Shown piece after piece: positions 7,924-16,148 of a stretch of DNA of 21,807 nucleotides. A model generated the notes under the pieces. The model saw only the letters and a list, made by a program, of their open reading frames with translations. It made no database searches and was not told where the DNA came from. Position numbers and translations under genes: made by a program. Each line of letters opens with the position of its first letter. Position 1 is the first letter of the stretch. The DNA is from Bacillota bacterium (lineage in GTDB: Bacteria > Bacillota_C > Negativicutes > CTSoil-072), in contig JAGFXW010000020.1 in assembly GCA_017861495.1 (NCBI GenBank), positions 1 through 21,807 of the forward strand, in the 5' to 3' direction.

Positions 7924-8592
7924 ATGTTGACTGCGGCTATGAAAGAAAAAATACTGCATGTTCTGGAAAAAGAGTATGAAGGTACAACGACGGGGCTTGT
8001 TTATTCGAGCCCCTTTGAGTTGTTGATTGCTGTTATTTTATCGGCGCAATGTACGGATACGCGGGTTAACATGATTACCCCGCGATTGTTTCCGGCCTAT
8101 GGATCCGCGGAGAAAATGCTGGCCTTAACCCAAGACCAATTGGAAACGTTGATCCGGGATTGCGGACTGTATCACAGTAAAGCCCGCAATATTTTGGCAA
8201 CGTGCCATCACTTGGTCAGGGATCATGGCGGATTGGTCCCGGCAACGTTCGAAGAACTGATCTGCTTGCCGGGGGTTGGCCGGAAAACTGCGAATGTCGT
8301 CCTTAGCCAACTGTTTGACATTCCGGCAATTGCTGTGGATACGCATGTGTTCCGTGTTGCGAACCGTTTACAACTGACGGCAGGAAATACTGTGCGGCTT
8401 GTGGAAGATGAATTAATGCAGCTTATTCCTAAAGAAAAATGGGGTGCCGCGCATCATTGGCTGATTTGGCATGGACGGAAAATTTGCAAGGCCAGAAAAC
8501 CGTTATGCTTCGAGTGTCCGGTAAATAAATTGTGTCCAAGTGCTGCCCAATATGGATTTTCGTTGGAAAAAGAAGAACATGACATTGTATAA
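7924..8592 (+). CDS. nth: Endonuclease III (DNA glycosylase/AP lyase)
   Basis: A 222-residue bifunctional base-excision-repair enzyme that removes oxidised pyrimidines and nicks the abasic site. The helix-hairpin-helix LPGVGRKTA carries the catalytic Lys121, and the catalytic Asp139 is in AVDTHVFR. The C-terminal 4Fe-4S ligands follow the canonical spacing C188-x6-C195-x2-C198-x5-C204. The start ATG 7924 follows GGGAG (7908-7912); the frame also has an upstream TTG at 7906, but that overlaps the ribosome site. It lies 69 bp after the DUF711 gene with no terminator between them, so readthrough from upstream is possible. Confidence 0.96.
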   Translation: MLTAAMKEKILHVLEKEYEGTTTGLVYSSPFELLIAVILSAQCTDTRVNMITPRLFPAYGSAEKMLALTQDQLETLIRDCGLYHSKARNILATCHHLVRDHGGLVPATFEELICLPGVGRKTANVVLSQLFDIPAIAVDTHVFRVANRLQLTAGNTVRLVEDELMQLIPKEKWGAAHHWLIWHGRKICKARKPLCFECPVNKLCPSAAQYGFSLEKEEHDIV

Positions 8593-8613
8593 TTATTTAT
8601 ATTATGTTATAAT
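8585..8613 (+). promoter_or_regulatory. Promoter of the GNAT gene, overlapping the nth stop codon
   Basis: TTGTAT (8585-8590), a 17-nt AT-rich spacer and TATAAT (8608-8613) stand just before the acetyltransferase gene. The -35 overlaps the nth stop codon. Transcription would start near 8620, giving a leader of about 20 nt. Confidence 0.65.
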
Positions 8614-8639
8614 TATTCATGACGATGGGAGTGATGAAT

Positions 8640-9095
8640 ATGATCCTTCGCAAAGCCAAATTCAGCGATGTGGAAGCAATATATCATCTTATTAATGATT
8701 ATGCGGATAAAGGTTTAATGCTGGCGCGGTCAAGAAATGTTCTGTACGAAAGCCTGCGGGAATTTACACTGGCGGAAGACAACGGAATCATTGTCGGTGT
8801 AGGCGCTTTGCATCTATGCTGGAACGAACTGGGGGAAGTACGGGCGTTGGCAATTGCACCCTCTGTAGCGCGGACTGGCATCGGTAGGATGATTGTTGAA
8901 AAACTGACGGAAGAGGCGCGGGAAATCGGTGTCACGACGTTGTATGCCTTAACCTATCAGCCCGGTTTTTTTGCCAAGCTGGGGTTTGACGAAAAACCAA
9001 AAGAAAGCCTGCCGCATAAATTGTGGAAAGAGTGCATCAACTGTGCAAAATTCCCGAATTGTGACGAGATCGCCATGGTAAAAATGTTATCATAA
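8640..9095 (+). CDS. GNAT N-acetyltransferase, short ArgA-like (N-acetylglutamate synthase type)
   Basis: A 151-residue GNAT acetyltransferase. The acetyl-CoA motif is RTGIGRMIV (residues 78-86), preceded by EVRALAIAP, the beta-4 strand typical of the fold. The C-terminal block LPHKLWKECINCAKFPNCDEIAM, with Cys132, Cys135 and Cys141, is the mark of the short stand-alone N-acetylglutamate-synthase-like group, which starts arginine biosynthesis from glutamate in some bacteria. Start ATG 8640 is preceded by GGGAG (8627-8631) with an 8-nt spacer; earlier ATGs at 8619 and 8634 are poorer. It is a single-gene unit with its own promoter and terminator. No other arginine gene is nearby, so the role rests on family resemblance. 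Confidence 0.82.
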   Translation: MILRKAKFSDVEAIYHLINDYADKGLMLARSRNVLYESLREFTLAEDNGIIVGVGALHLCWNELGEVRALAIAPSVARTGIGRMIVEKLTEEAREIGVTTLYALTYQPGFFAKLGFDEKPKESLPHKLWKECINCAKFPNCDEIAMVKMLS

Positions 9096-9114
9096 AACTA
9101 TGTGTAAAAGCATA

Positions 9115-9152
9115 CCTCTGCCCGGCTGCTGATTGGCCGGCAGGGGTTATTT
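9115..9152 (+). terminator. Intrinsic terminator after the GNAT gene
   Basis: The stem 9115-9126 / 9136-9146 (CCTCTGCC pairing with GGCAGGGG, then GGC/GCC past a bulged C) has a loop of about 9 nt and is followed by TTATTTTTT. It is a typical rho-independent terminator 19 bp after the stop codon. Confidence 0.85.
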
Positions 9153-9181
9153 TTTGGTACACCAGAAAGTATAACATTTTC

Positions 9182-9378
9182 CTCTACGCACAGACTGTAA
9201 GATCCCTTGTGAAGGGATCAACAGTCTGTAACTCGAAATAAGTGCGACTATACCCAAAGGGCACAGGCACTTCAGATGGCGGTATCCATCTGAAGCAAGT
9301 CTTCTATATCTCGTGTACATAGGCGCAACCAGCGGCTTCCACCGTCGCTATGAAAGCTCGGCGCAAGCCGGGTTTTCT
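9182..9378 (+). ncRNA. Unidentified structured RNA between the GNAT gene and addB
   Basis: This gene-free stretch holds successive strong hairpins. Hairpin A: ACAGACTGT (9190-9198) pairs with 9221-9229, with an inner 8-bp stem GATCCCTT/AAGGGATC and a 3-nt loop. Hairpin C: a perfect 10-bp stem, 9270-9279 with 9286-9295. Hairpin D: CATAGGCG/CGCTATG with one bulge (9318-9325, 9346-9352) and an inner CGG/CCG. Last is a GCAA-tetraloop terminator (9355-9378). AAGTGC (9240-9245) can also pair with GCACTT (9267-9272), and CGCAC (9187-9191) with GTGCG (9242-9246). A -10-like TATAAC (9170-9175) would start an RNA near 9182, giving about 197 nt, though no good -35 is seen. It does not match the parts of tmRNA, SRP RNA, RNase P RNA or 6S RNA that I can recall. 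It may be an sRNA or an addBA leader. Confidence 0.6.
9355..9378 (+). terminator. GCAA-tetraloop terminator ending the structured RNA
   Basis: The stem AGCTCGGC (9355-9362) pairs with GCCGGGTT (9367-9374), including two G-U wobbles, around a GCAA tetraloop, followed by TTCT. The T tract is short. It lies 72 bp before the addB start, so it could be either an sRNA terminator or an attenuator. Confidence 0.6.
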
Positions 9379-9412
9379 AATATTGGCAGGACTGTGCGGG
9401 TCCTAGGTTTAA

Positions 9413-9418
9413 TATAAT
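9413..9418 (+). promoter_or_regulatory. Possible -10 element for addBA
   Basis: A perfect TATAAT lies 32 bp before the addB start. The 17-nt-spaced -35 position (9390-9395, GACTGT) is poor, so promoter status is uncertain. A 5-bp hairpin AGGAC/GTCCT (9388-9392, 9400-9404) sits immediately upstream. Confidence 0.35.
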
Positions 9419-9450
9419 ACTGTTATGGATTATAGGCAGGAGGCGCTGTG

Positions 9451-12400
9451 ATGCTGAAGTTGCACTGTTTATCCTTGGGGGGCAGCAAACGGGACGAATT
9501 TATTCTTGATTATCAAAATTCGGTATTTTTATTGCCGAGTTCTTTTTTGTTGAACCAGGTCCGGGAAAAGATGAGTTCCCGTTGCGTCGGCCATGAGCAG
9601 CTAAAATTATTGTCGTTTGATGAACTGGTCGTGGATATTCTGCGGCAGGCCGGAATCCGCCGGGAAAGGATCGACAGGCTGACGCAGGAAATGCTGGTTG
9701 GACATATTTTAGACGGTTTGGCGAAAAACGGGCAATTGCCGTATTTTAGTAAAATATCCAGTTTTCCAGGGTATATCAGTACGGTAACCGATTTGTTGGG
9801 TGAAATAAAGCGCTCCGCTACTTCCCCGCAGGAGTTTCGTTATGCAGTTGAGGCTAAGGAGATGACTGGAAAAGACCAAGAGGTATCTTTAATTTATGCA
9901 GCGTATCAGCAGGCCTTATCTGCGCTTGGACTTGCTGATCTGGAGGAAATATACCTGTTGGCGGCCAGCGCTTTGTCGGCGGAAACGTTCACATTGCCGT
10001 ACCGGCATCTGTATGTCAGCGAATTTTATATTCTTACGTCGCTGCAAATTAAAGTCTTATTGCAATTAAGCCGCAAAATGGCGATTGACGTCGCTTTATT
10101 ATACGAAAAAAGCCGCCCCCGTTTATATGCAGCGGTGGAAGATACGGTGAATACCTTGATTGGCAGCGGTTTTGCCGCTGATTACCATCAAGCGGAAGAA
10201 CGGGATGGTGTATTGGACCATATCCGCAAGCACCTCTTTTCCGGACCGGTGCCGGTTATTGCAGCAGATGACCGCATCGCGGTTCTTATCAGTCCGCGGC
10301 AGGCTAAAGAAATCAGCGAAATCACCAACCAAGTCAAGCTGGTTTTACAAACTGGACAATATAGGCCCCAGGATATTGCGGTAGTAGTCCGTGATACAAA
10401 GGTCTACGGCGATTTACGAACCGCGTTTGCCCGGGTAGGGGTTCCGGTAAGCATGACGTGGGATGAACCGGTAACCGGACGTCCGTTAGTCCAATTTATT
10501 CTTAATTGTTTTGCCGCACAGATGAATGATGGGGAACGGCATACGGTGAAAAATCTGTTGAAGTCGCCGTTGTCCGAAATCTGTCTGGGGTTGGACGCCG
10601 ATCTGCTGGAGTATACCCTCTTAACTAAAGTGATCCGTAATTGGACGGATTGGCGGAGAAGCATACAGGAGGCTTTTCCAGATCAGTCCCAAGCCGGTTA
10701 TGCCGACCAATTTGTCCGGTTGCAGACTTTGGTGGCGGGAGTTCCGAAAAACGGCACCTGCGCTGTTTTGTCAGCGTCGGTAAAGAAACTGATACGGCAT
10801 TTGTCAATTCCTGAAAATATCGGCAAGCTGTATCGGACAGGAGTCTTGACCCTGGCGTTGCTCAAGGCGGAATTGCATACTGTGGAAGAAATTGAGAATG
10901 CTCTCGATGATTTGGTCCATGGTTTCGAGTTACTGGGCAAAGAGAGGGAAGCGCTTTCGCTTGCAGATTTTTCCCGCTATTTCCAGCAGGCAGTTGCCGG
11001 GAGGAAAGTCCGTTTAGAACAGCGGGATTCGACCGGTGTACAAGTTGTAAGCCCAACTGCCGTTCGCGGTGTCCGATTCCCGGTTGTTTTTGTACTTGGC
11101 CTGGCGGAGGGCGAGTTTCCTCAGCATCAGCGGGAAAATTGGCTATACAACGAAACCGAGCGCCGGCAGTTGTGGGATGTGGGTGTAGCTATGGATACTG
11201 ATCGGCTGCAAAGGGCCCGCGAGGACCTTTATTTCGCAATTGCCGTATCAATGGCGGATGAACGCTTGATCCTCAGCGGTTTAGAAGATCCAAACCGCTT
11301 GGCGTCGCCGTATATCGACGAAACGTTGGGTTTGTTTACTGCCGGCAGTGTATCGTACCAGCGGTTTGACCTGAACGAATGGTTTATCGCCGACTACCAA
11401 AAAATCGGCAGCCGGCATGAATTGGTTGCCAAAACGTTAATGGAGCATTTTGCTGTTCGGCCTGATATGCCGAAGGAAGTCATGCAGTATGTTTGGCATT
11501 GTTGTTTGGATGAAGAATTTAAGCGGCGGTTGGCTGTTCTGCAGCATCGCTCCGGCCCTGGTTTTTCAGTATACGACGGTTTGTTGGCAAAGCCGGAAGT
11601 AATTGCCGCTTGCCGCCGACTGGCGGAAGCGAAAGGAACTTTCAGTATTTCGGCGCTGGAAACGTATGCGCAATGTCCGTTTGCTTATTTTGCCCGATAT
11701 TTGCTGAAACTGGATGGTTGGGAGGAACAAGACGAAGAGGTGGGGCTGGACATAGCGGGGACGATTTACCATGCCGTTTTGGCAGAGTTCATGCAACTGC
11801 ATCGTGACCAACTGCTGAACCCGGCGCAGCTCGCGGTGTATCAGCAGGAATTAGCGGATTTATTCCAGGCAGTCTATCGGCGGATGATTGAACAGGGGAA
11901 ACTGGTCTGCGGCGATTTATGGAAGTATGATGAGCATTATTTTATCCAGGTGTTAAACCAGTGGCTGCTTTTTGAATTGGGCGAGCAGGCGGCGGAAGGC
12001 GCCGTGGGCAGGCCGCATCATTTAGAATGGGATTTCGGTCCTTTGGAATTGACAAACGATAACGGGCAAGTGGCGGTACGCGGTAAAATTGACCGAATCG
12101 ACCTGTGTAATGATGCGTATATAGTTACGGATTATAAACGGAACCGGTGTCCGGGTTTTGGCGAGTTGAAGACAGGGCTGGATCTCCAGATCGCCTTGTA
12201 TATTTTGGCCGTTGAACGGCAACTGGGCGAAAAAACCGGCAAGAAAACTGCCGGCGGCGGTTATTACTCCATTGAAGGCTGCAAGAAAGACGGTGGGATG
12301 TGGAAGGCGGAGTTGAGTGACGGTCTGGCGTTTCGCAAACGGAAACGAAACGGCGATCTGGCGGAGCAAGAGTGGAGTGAACTGCAAGCCACTGTGATCT

Positions 12401-12555
12401 CATATGCCGTACAATACGCAAACCAGATCCGCCAAGGTTATTTTCCGGTTTTGCCGGGAAAGGCATGCCCGGATTATTGCCCCGCCATAGGTATTTGCCG
12501 TTATGACAAATACCGGATGGAAGCGAAGCGCCAGGAGGAACAAAACAATGAATAA
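9451..12555 (+). CDS. addB: ATP-dependent nuclease subunit B (AddB-like)
   Basis: A 1034-residue partner of AddA in the helicase-nuclease that resects double-strand breaks for recombination and degrades linear foreign DNA. The C-terminal PD-(D/E)XK nuclease shows GTIYH, then GKIDRID with Asp881 and VTDYKRNR with Asp894 and Lys896. The iron-sulfur staple ligands are Cys742 (ETYAQCPFAYF) and Cys1006, Cys1010, Cys1016; the last three are spaced C-x3-C-x5-C rather than the usual C-x2-C-x5-C. The N-terminus lacks the GxxGxGKT Walker A found in Bacillus AddB. It is somewhat shorter than Bacillus AddB (about 1170). AGGAGG at 9438-9443 supports ATG 9451; GTG 9448 is an alternative. The last 8 bp overlap addA. 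Confidence 0.92.
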   Translation: MLKLHCLSLGGSKRDEFILDYQNSVFLLPSSFLLNQVREKMSSRCVGHEQLKLLSFDELVVDILRQAGIRRERIDRLTQEMLVGHILDGLAKNGQLPYFSKISSFPGYISTVTDLLGEIKRSATSPQEFRYAVEAKEMTGKDQEVSLIYAAYQQALSALGLADLEEIYLLAASALSAETFTLPYRHLYVSEFYILTSLQIKVLLQLSRKMAIDVALLYEKSRPRLYAAVEDTVNTLIGSGFAADYHQAEERDGVLDHIRKHLFSGPVPVIAADDRIAVLISPRQAKEISEITNQVKLVLQTGQYRPQDIAVVVRDTKVYGDLRTAFARVGVPVSMTWDEPVTGRPLVQFILNCFAAQMNDGERHTVKNLLKSPLSEICLGLDADLLEYTLLTKVIRNWTDWRRSIQEAFPDQSQAGYADQFVRLQTLVAGVPKNGTCAVLSASVKKLIRHLSIPENIGKLYRTGVLTLALLKAELHTVEEIENALDDLVHGFELLGKEREALSLADFSRYFQQAVAGRKVRLEQRDSTGVQVVSPTAVRGVRFPVVFVLGLAEGEFPQHQRENWLYNETERRQLWDVGVAMDTDRLQRAREDLYFAIAVSMADERLILSGLEDPNRLASPYIDETLGLFTAGSVSYQRFDLNEWFIADYQKIGSRHELVAKTLMEHFAVRPDMPKEVMQYVWHCCLDEEFKRRLAVLQHRSGPGFSVYDGLLAKPEVIAACRRLAEAKGTFSISALETYAQCPFAYFARYLLKLDGWEEQDEEVGLDIAGTIYHAVLAEFMQLHRDQLLNPAQLAVYQQELADLFQAVYRRMIEQGKLVCGDLWKYDEHYFIQVLNQWLLFELGEQAAEGAVGRPHHLEWDFGPLELTNDNGQVAVRGKIDRIDLCNDAYIVTDYKRNRCPGFGELKTGLDLQIALYILAVERQLGEKTGKKTAGGGYYSIEGCKKDGGMWKAELSDGLAFRKRKRNGDLAEQEWSELQATVISYAVQYANQIRQGYFPVLPGKACPDYCPAIGICRYDKYRMEAKRQEEQNNE

Positions 12556-15500
12556 ATATACACCTGTACAACAAGCGGCGATTACCGGCACAGGAAATAT
12601 TGTTCTTTCAGCCGGAGCTGGATCTGGGAAAACCCGGGTGTTGGTAGAACGGTATATTCATATTTTAAGTCAAAAAAAATCAAGCTGTGAAAACATTTTT
12701 GCGGTCACATTTACCAATAAGGCCGCGAAAGAAATGAAAGAGCGTATCCGAAACCAGATCAAGGAGTTGCTGCGCGCTTCCGGCGATGCTGCCGAACGGG
12801 CTTTTTGGGAGAAAACAAAACAGCAGCTTGAATATGCGCCGATTTCTACGATCCATAGTTTGTGTGGCCGGATTTTACGGGAAAATCCTGTGGAAGCGGT
12901 GCTTGATCCGAATTTTAGTATATTGGATGAAGTGCAGTCGGATTTGCTGCTGAAGGAGGTAGTCCAGTCCGTGCTGCAAAAAGCGGTAAAAGCCGATGCG
13001 GAATGGCTGGATCGTTTAGCCTATGCGTACGGCAAGAAAAGCTTGTCAGGGGCATTTGTCGCTTTATATAAAAAATGTGAAATTCCGCTTGCCATGGGCC
13101 GGCTGGATTTAGCCGGCCTGTTGGCGCCGTACCGGCAGAACCTGGAGCGGGAAGGGGCAATGAAAGAAGAGTTAAAGAATGTTTGTCAGGAGTTGCTTTC
13201 GTTTCATGCAGGGACTGCGAAAAAGACCGCACATTCTTTGGCCATAGATAAGATCCGTGAAAATTGGTTTGAAATAGCGGACGCAATCAACTGTTATGGC
13301 AGCGGTGGTGAAGAACATGTGGAAGCGGCGCGCAGAGTGGAAAACTATCTCGGTTGTTTGCAAACCCGTTCCAAAGATAAGGACATCGTGAACTGCCTTC
13401 GCAGCTTGCTTGACGATTTGCGGCAGCTTGTATTAACGCATAGGGCCTTGGCGTTATTACCGGCTCTGCACCAGTATTTAACGGAGATCCACGAAACGAT
13501 TGGTAAACGAAAAAACAGCCTCCATGCGTTGACTTACAATGATCTTGAACAACGTACCTGGAAACTGTTATGCGACAATACGGAAGTTTGCCGGAAATAT
13601 CAAAGCCGTATCCATCAGATTATGGTGGATGAGTTCCAGGATACGAATGACCTACAACGCCAGATTGTTTATTTGCTTTGCAGCGGCGATCCGGAAGTTT
13701 TGCAGGGGGAAAAGTTGTTTGTGGTTGGCGATCCCAAACAATCCATCTATCGTTTCCGGGGAGCGGATGTCAGCGTGTTTGACCGGGTTGGCCGGGATGT
13801 TGCAGCGGCCGGAGGAAAATTACTGGATTTGGATACCAATTTCCGCTCGGTGGACGGCTTGCTGGAGGTATTCAATGATCTGTTCACCAAGTTGATGGGA
13901 ACAGAGGATGATTTAATTCAATTTAAACATTTGCAGGCCTACCGGTGTTGTTCCGAGAACCTTCCTTGCGTTGAATTACGTGTGATCGACAAAGAAGCCC
14001 TCAACCCGGAAGACGAAGGGTTGGAAAAGCAGGCGGAAGGGTTGGCTCAGCGCATCCGTACCATGGTGGATGGCCGGGAATGTATTATCCGCGAAGGAAC
14101 ACAAAGCAGGCCGGTTTCTTATTGCGACGTCGCAATTTTATTTGCTGCCAGTACAAATGTGTCCGTCTACGAAGCGGCTTTGCAACGCAACCATATCCCC
14201 TATTATATTTTGGGCGGACGGGGGTTTTATCAAAGCCAGGAAATTTGCGATATGCTGAATTTATTGCGGGTTGTGGACAATTGTTACAATGAAACGGCGT
14301 TAACCGGTGTATTGCGCTCGCCTTTCTTTATGTTGTCGGATGAGACCTTGTTGTGCCTAAAAATGCAGGATAAAACACTTTGGCAAGGTTTGCAGAACGC
14401 TGTCGGAAACGAAGAATTGACAGCAGAAGAGCGGGAGGCGGCTGGCAGGGCTTACCGGATTATCGGAAAACTGCGCCGGTTATGCGGTTTCATAAAAGTA
14501 GCGGATCTATTAAAAATAGCATTGGAAGATACCCAGTATGCGGAATTGGCCCTTACAGAATTTATGGGTTTGCAAGTTTATGCGAATATCTATAAGTTAA
14601 TTGACATAGCAGAGGCGTTTCACTCGGAAGATTTTGCCGCCCTCAACGACTTTTTGCAATACGTCGAGACCTTGGCCGGGCAGCAGGCCGAAGAAAGCGC
14701 TGAACAAATTGAAAGCGAAACCGGCGATACGGTGAAACTGATGACGGTCCACAAGGCAAAGGGCCTTCAATTTCCGGTCGTTTTTTTGCCGGATATGCAG
14801 CGGCGTTTCCATGAAGACGCTGCGCCGGCCATCTGCGGGTCTTCCGGCGGCATTGGGATCAAGGTCCCGGATGACAGGGGAAACCTTGTGGAAACTCATT
14901 TTTATAAGGAAACTGCCGCGCGGGAACGTAAATTAGCATTTTTGGAAATGAAGCGGTTGTTGTATGTCGCATTTACGCGCGCGCAGGATTATTTGGTATT
15001 GTATGCCATGATGGAAAAAAATAAAATCCCTGTTGACAAGGATTTTTTAGAATTAAATTCGTTTTTTAAATGGCTGGGAAAAATTTATGCTTTTGAGGAT
15101 AATGAAACATTGCCGGATAGTTTGCCGGCAGGGCTTGGAAAAATTATTGTTTCCCGTGAACAGCCGGATCGAATGTCAGCATCGGCAGCGGGAGCCGACG
15201 TGGTTTGCTCCCTTCAGCAAATCGCTGAGCCCGACCCTGCTGAAATCAGCGCGCTGACAACTGTTTTGGCACCGGTTCGCGACCAGCATCCGGATGCGGT
15301 CCGGACTTATTCGGCCAGTTCGCTATTGTTATACCGTCGTTGTCCGCGGGCGTTTTTTTATCGCTATGTGGCAGGATTGCCAGAGGTGGATGTTCGTTTG
15401 GCCGATTTGCCGGCAGGAGGAGGCGCCCCTGCGCAGTTAGTTGGATTGGCTGTCCACCGTTTTTACGAAACTATGCGTCCGGACGATGATGCGGCCGAGA

Positions 15501-16066
15501 AGCTGTTGTCAGCGGTACAGGAAACTGTTCCGGCGGAATGGGTTGCCGAGGTGGTAAAAGCAGCCGAGCCGTTGGCGTTGCAGCACCGGGACAGCGTTTT
15601 TTTTCGCAGCGTCACCGAACGGATATGGCGCCGGGAATGGCGGTTTAACTATTATATGCAGGCAACAGACGGAAGGCTGCCGGGCCAATTTTCGTTTACC
15701 GGCAGTGTGGATTGTTTGCTGTCCTATCCTGACGGTTCTCTGGGCATTGTTGATTATAAAACGGATTCGGTCGATCCAGTTGACTTTGCCGCAAAAGTGG
15801 ATACTTATCGTTGGCAGCTCGGCTTATATACATTGGCGGCAGGGGCTGTTTATGGGCGGCCCGTAAAAGACGCGCAAATTTATTTTGTCCGTTTGGATAA
15901 GGCGGCAATGGTTTCGGTTGGCGTGAAAGAGTTAGCAGCAATCCAGCAGGAAATTATGGAGGTTTGCCGGTACATTACCGCGCACGGCGAAGAAGAACAG
16001 TACCAATGCAATACCGACTGGTGCGGCTATTGTAATTTTGGCGCTTTTTGCCCTGGGAAAGCGTAA
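12548..16066 (+). CDS. addA: ATP-dependent helicase/nuclease subunit A (AddA)
   Basis: A 1172-residue UvrD/Rep-type superfamily 1A helicase with a C-terminal nuclease, the motor of AddAB. Visible helicase motifs: Q-motif TPVQQAAI, Walker A AGAGSGKT (Lys28), motif Ia FTNKAAKEMKERI, motif II VDEFQD (Asp361-Glu362), motif III GDPKQSIYRFRGAD, motif IV region LDTNFRS, motif V MTVHKAKGLQFPVVF, motif VI LLYVAFTRAQD. The nuclease residues are Asp1055 (GSVD), Asp1069 and Lys1071 (IVDYKTDS). Cys932 (RRCPRAFF) and the C-terminal Cys1159, Cys1162, Cys1168 (C-x2-C-x5-C) form a full iron-sulfur-type quartet. AGGAGG (12533-12538), 9 nt before ATG 12548, fixes the start; the longer frame from 12503 lies inside addB. 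The gene is translationally coupled to addB. Confidence 0.97.
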   Translation: MNKYTPVQQAAITGTGNIVLSAGAGSGKTRVLVERYIHILSQKKSSCENIFAVTFTNKAAKEMKERIRNQIKELLRASGDAAERAFWEKTKQQLEYAPISTIHSLCGRILRENPVEAVLDPNFSILDEVQSDLLLKEVVQSVLQKAVKADAEWLDRLAYAYGKKSLSGAFVALYKKCEIPLAMGRLDLAGLLAPYRQNLEREGAMKEELKNVCQELLSFHAGTAKKTAHSLAIDKIRENWFEIADAINCYGSGGEEHVEAARRVENYLGCLQTRSKDKDIVNCLRSLLDDLRQLVLTHRALALLPALHQYLTEIHETIGKRKNSLHALTYNDLEQRTWKLLCDNTEVCRKYQSRIHQIMVDEFQDTNDLQRQIVYLLCSGDPEVLQGEKLFVVGDPKQSIYRFRGADVSVFDRVGRDVAAAGGKLLDLDTNFRSVDGLLEVFNDLFTKLMGTEDDLIQFKHLQAYRCCSENLPCVELRVIDKEALNPEDEGLEKQAEGLAQRIRTMVDGRECIIREGTQSRPVSYCDVAILFAASTNVSVYEAALQRNHIPYYILGGRGFYQSQEICDMLNLLRVVDNCYNETALTGVLRSPFFMLSDETLLCLKMQDKTLWQGLQNAVGNEELTAEEREAAGRAYRIIGKLRRLCGFIKVADLLKIALEDTQYAELALTEFMGLQVYANIYKLIDIAEAFHSEDFAALNDFLQYVETLAGQQAEESAEQIESETGDTVKLMTVHKAKGLQFPVVFLPDMQRRFHEDAAPAICGSSGGIGIKVPDDRGNLVETHFYKETAARERKLAFLEMKRLLYVAFTRAQDYLVLYAMMEKNKIPVDKDFLELNSFFKWLGKIYAFEDNETLPDSLPAGLGKIIVSREQPDRMSASAAGADVVCSLQQIAEPDPAEISALTTVLAPVRDQHPDAVRTYSASSLLLYRRCPRAFFYRYVAGLPEVDVRLADLPAGGGAPAQLVGLAVHRFYETMRPDDDAAEKLLSAVQETVPAEWVAEVVKAAEPLALQHRDSVFFRSVTERIWRREWRFNYYMQATDGRLPGQFSFTGSVDCLLSYPDGSLGIVDYKTDSVDPVDFAAKVDTYRWQLGLYTLAAGAVYGRPVKDAQIYFVRLDKAAMVSVGVKELAAIQQEIMEVCRYITAHGEEEQYQCNTDWCGYCNFGAFCPGKA

Positions 16067-16084
16067 ATTCGAAAATTCATGTCT

Positions 16085-16140
16085 CAAGAAAAGAAATGCA
16101 GCGGCGTTCGCGCTTCGTTCGAAGGTGCGAACGCCGCTGC
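16085..16140 (-). terminator. Terminator of the UPF0173 gene between convergent genes
   Basis: A 14-bp GC-rich perfect stem (16098-16111 with 16127-16140), extended by an inner CTTC/GAAG, lies 8 bp beyond the UPF0173 stop. On the minus strand it is followed by ATTTCTTTTCTTG (16097-16085), a T-rich tail. It also sits 31 bp after the addA stop and could block antisense readthrough, but lacks T residues on that side. Confidence 0.75.
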
Positions 16141-16148
16141 GCCGGCCG

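Noticed and set aside
9182..9378. 6S RNA
   Set aside because: Length fits, but 6S forms a single long rod whose 5' and 3' ends pair; here there are separate local hairpins and no end-to-end pairing that I can find.
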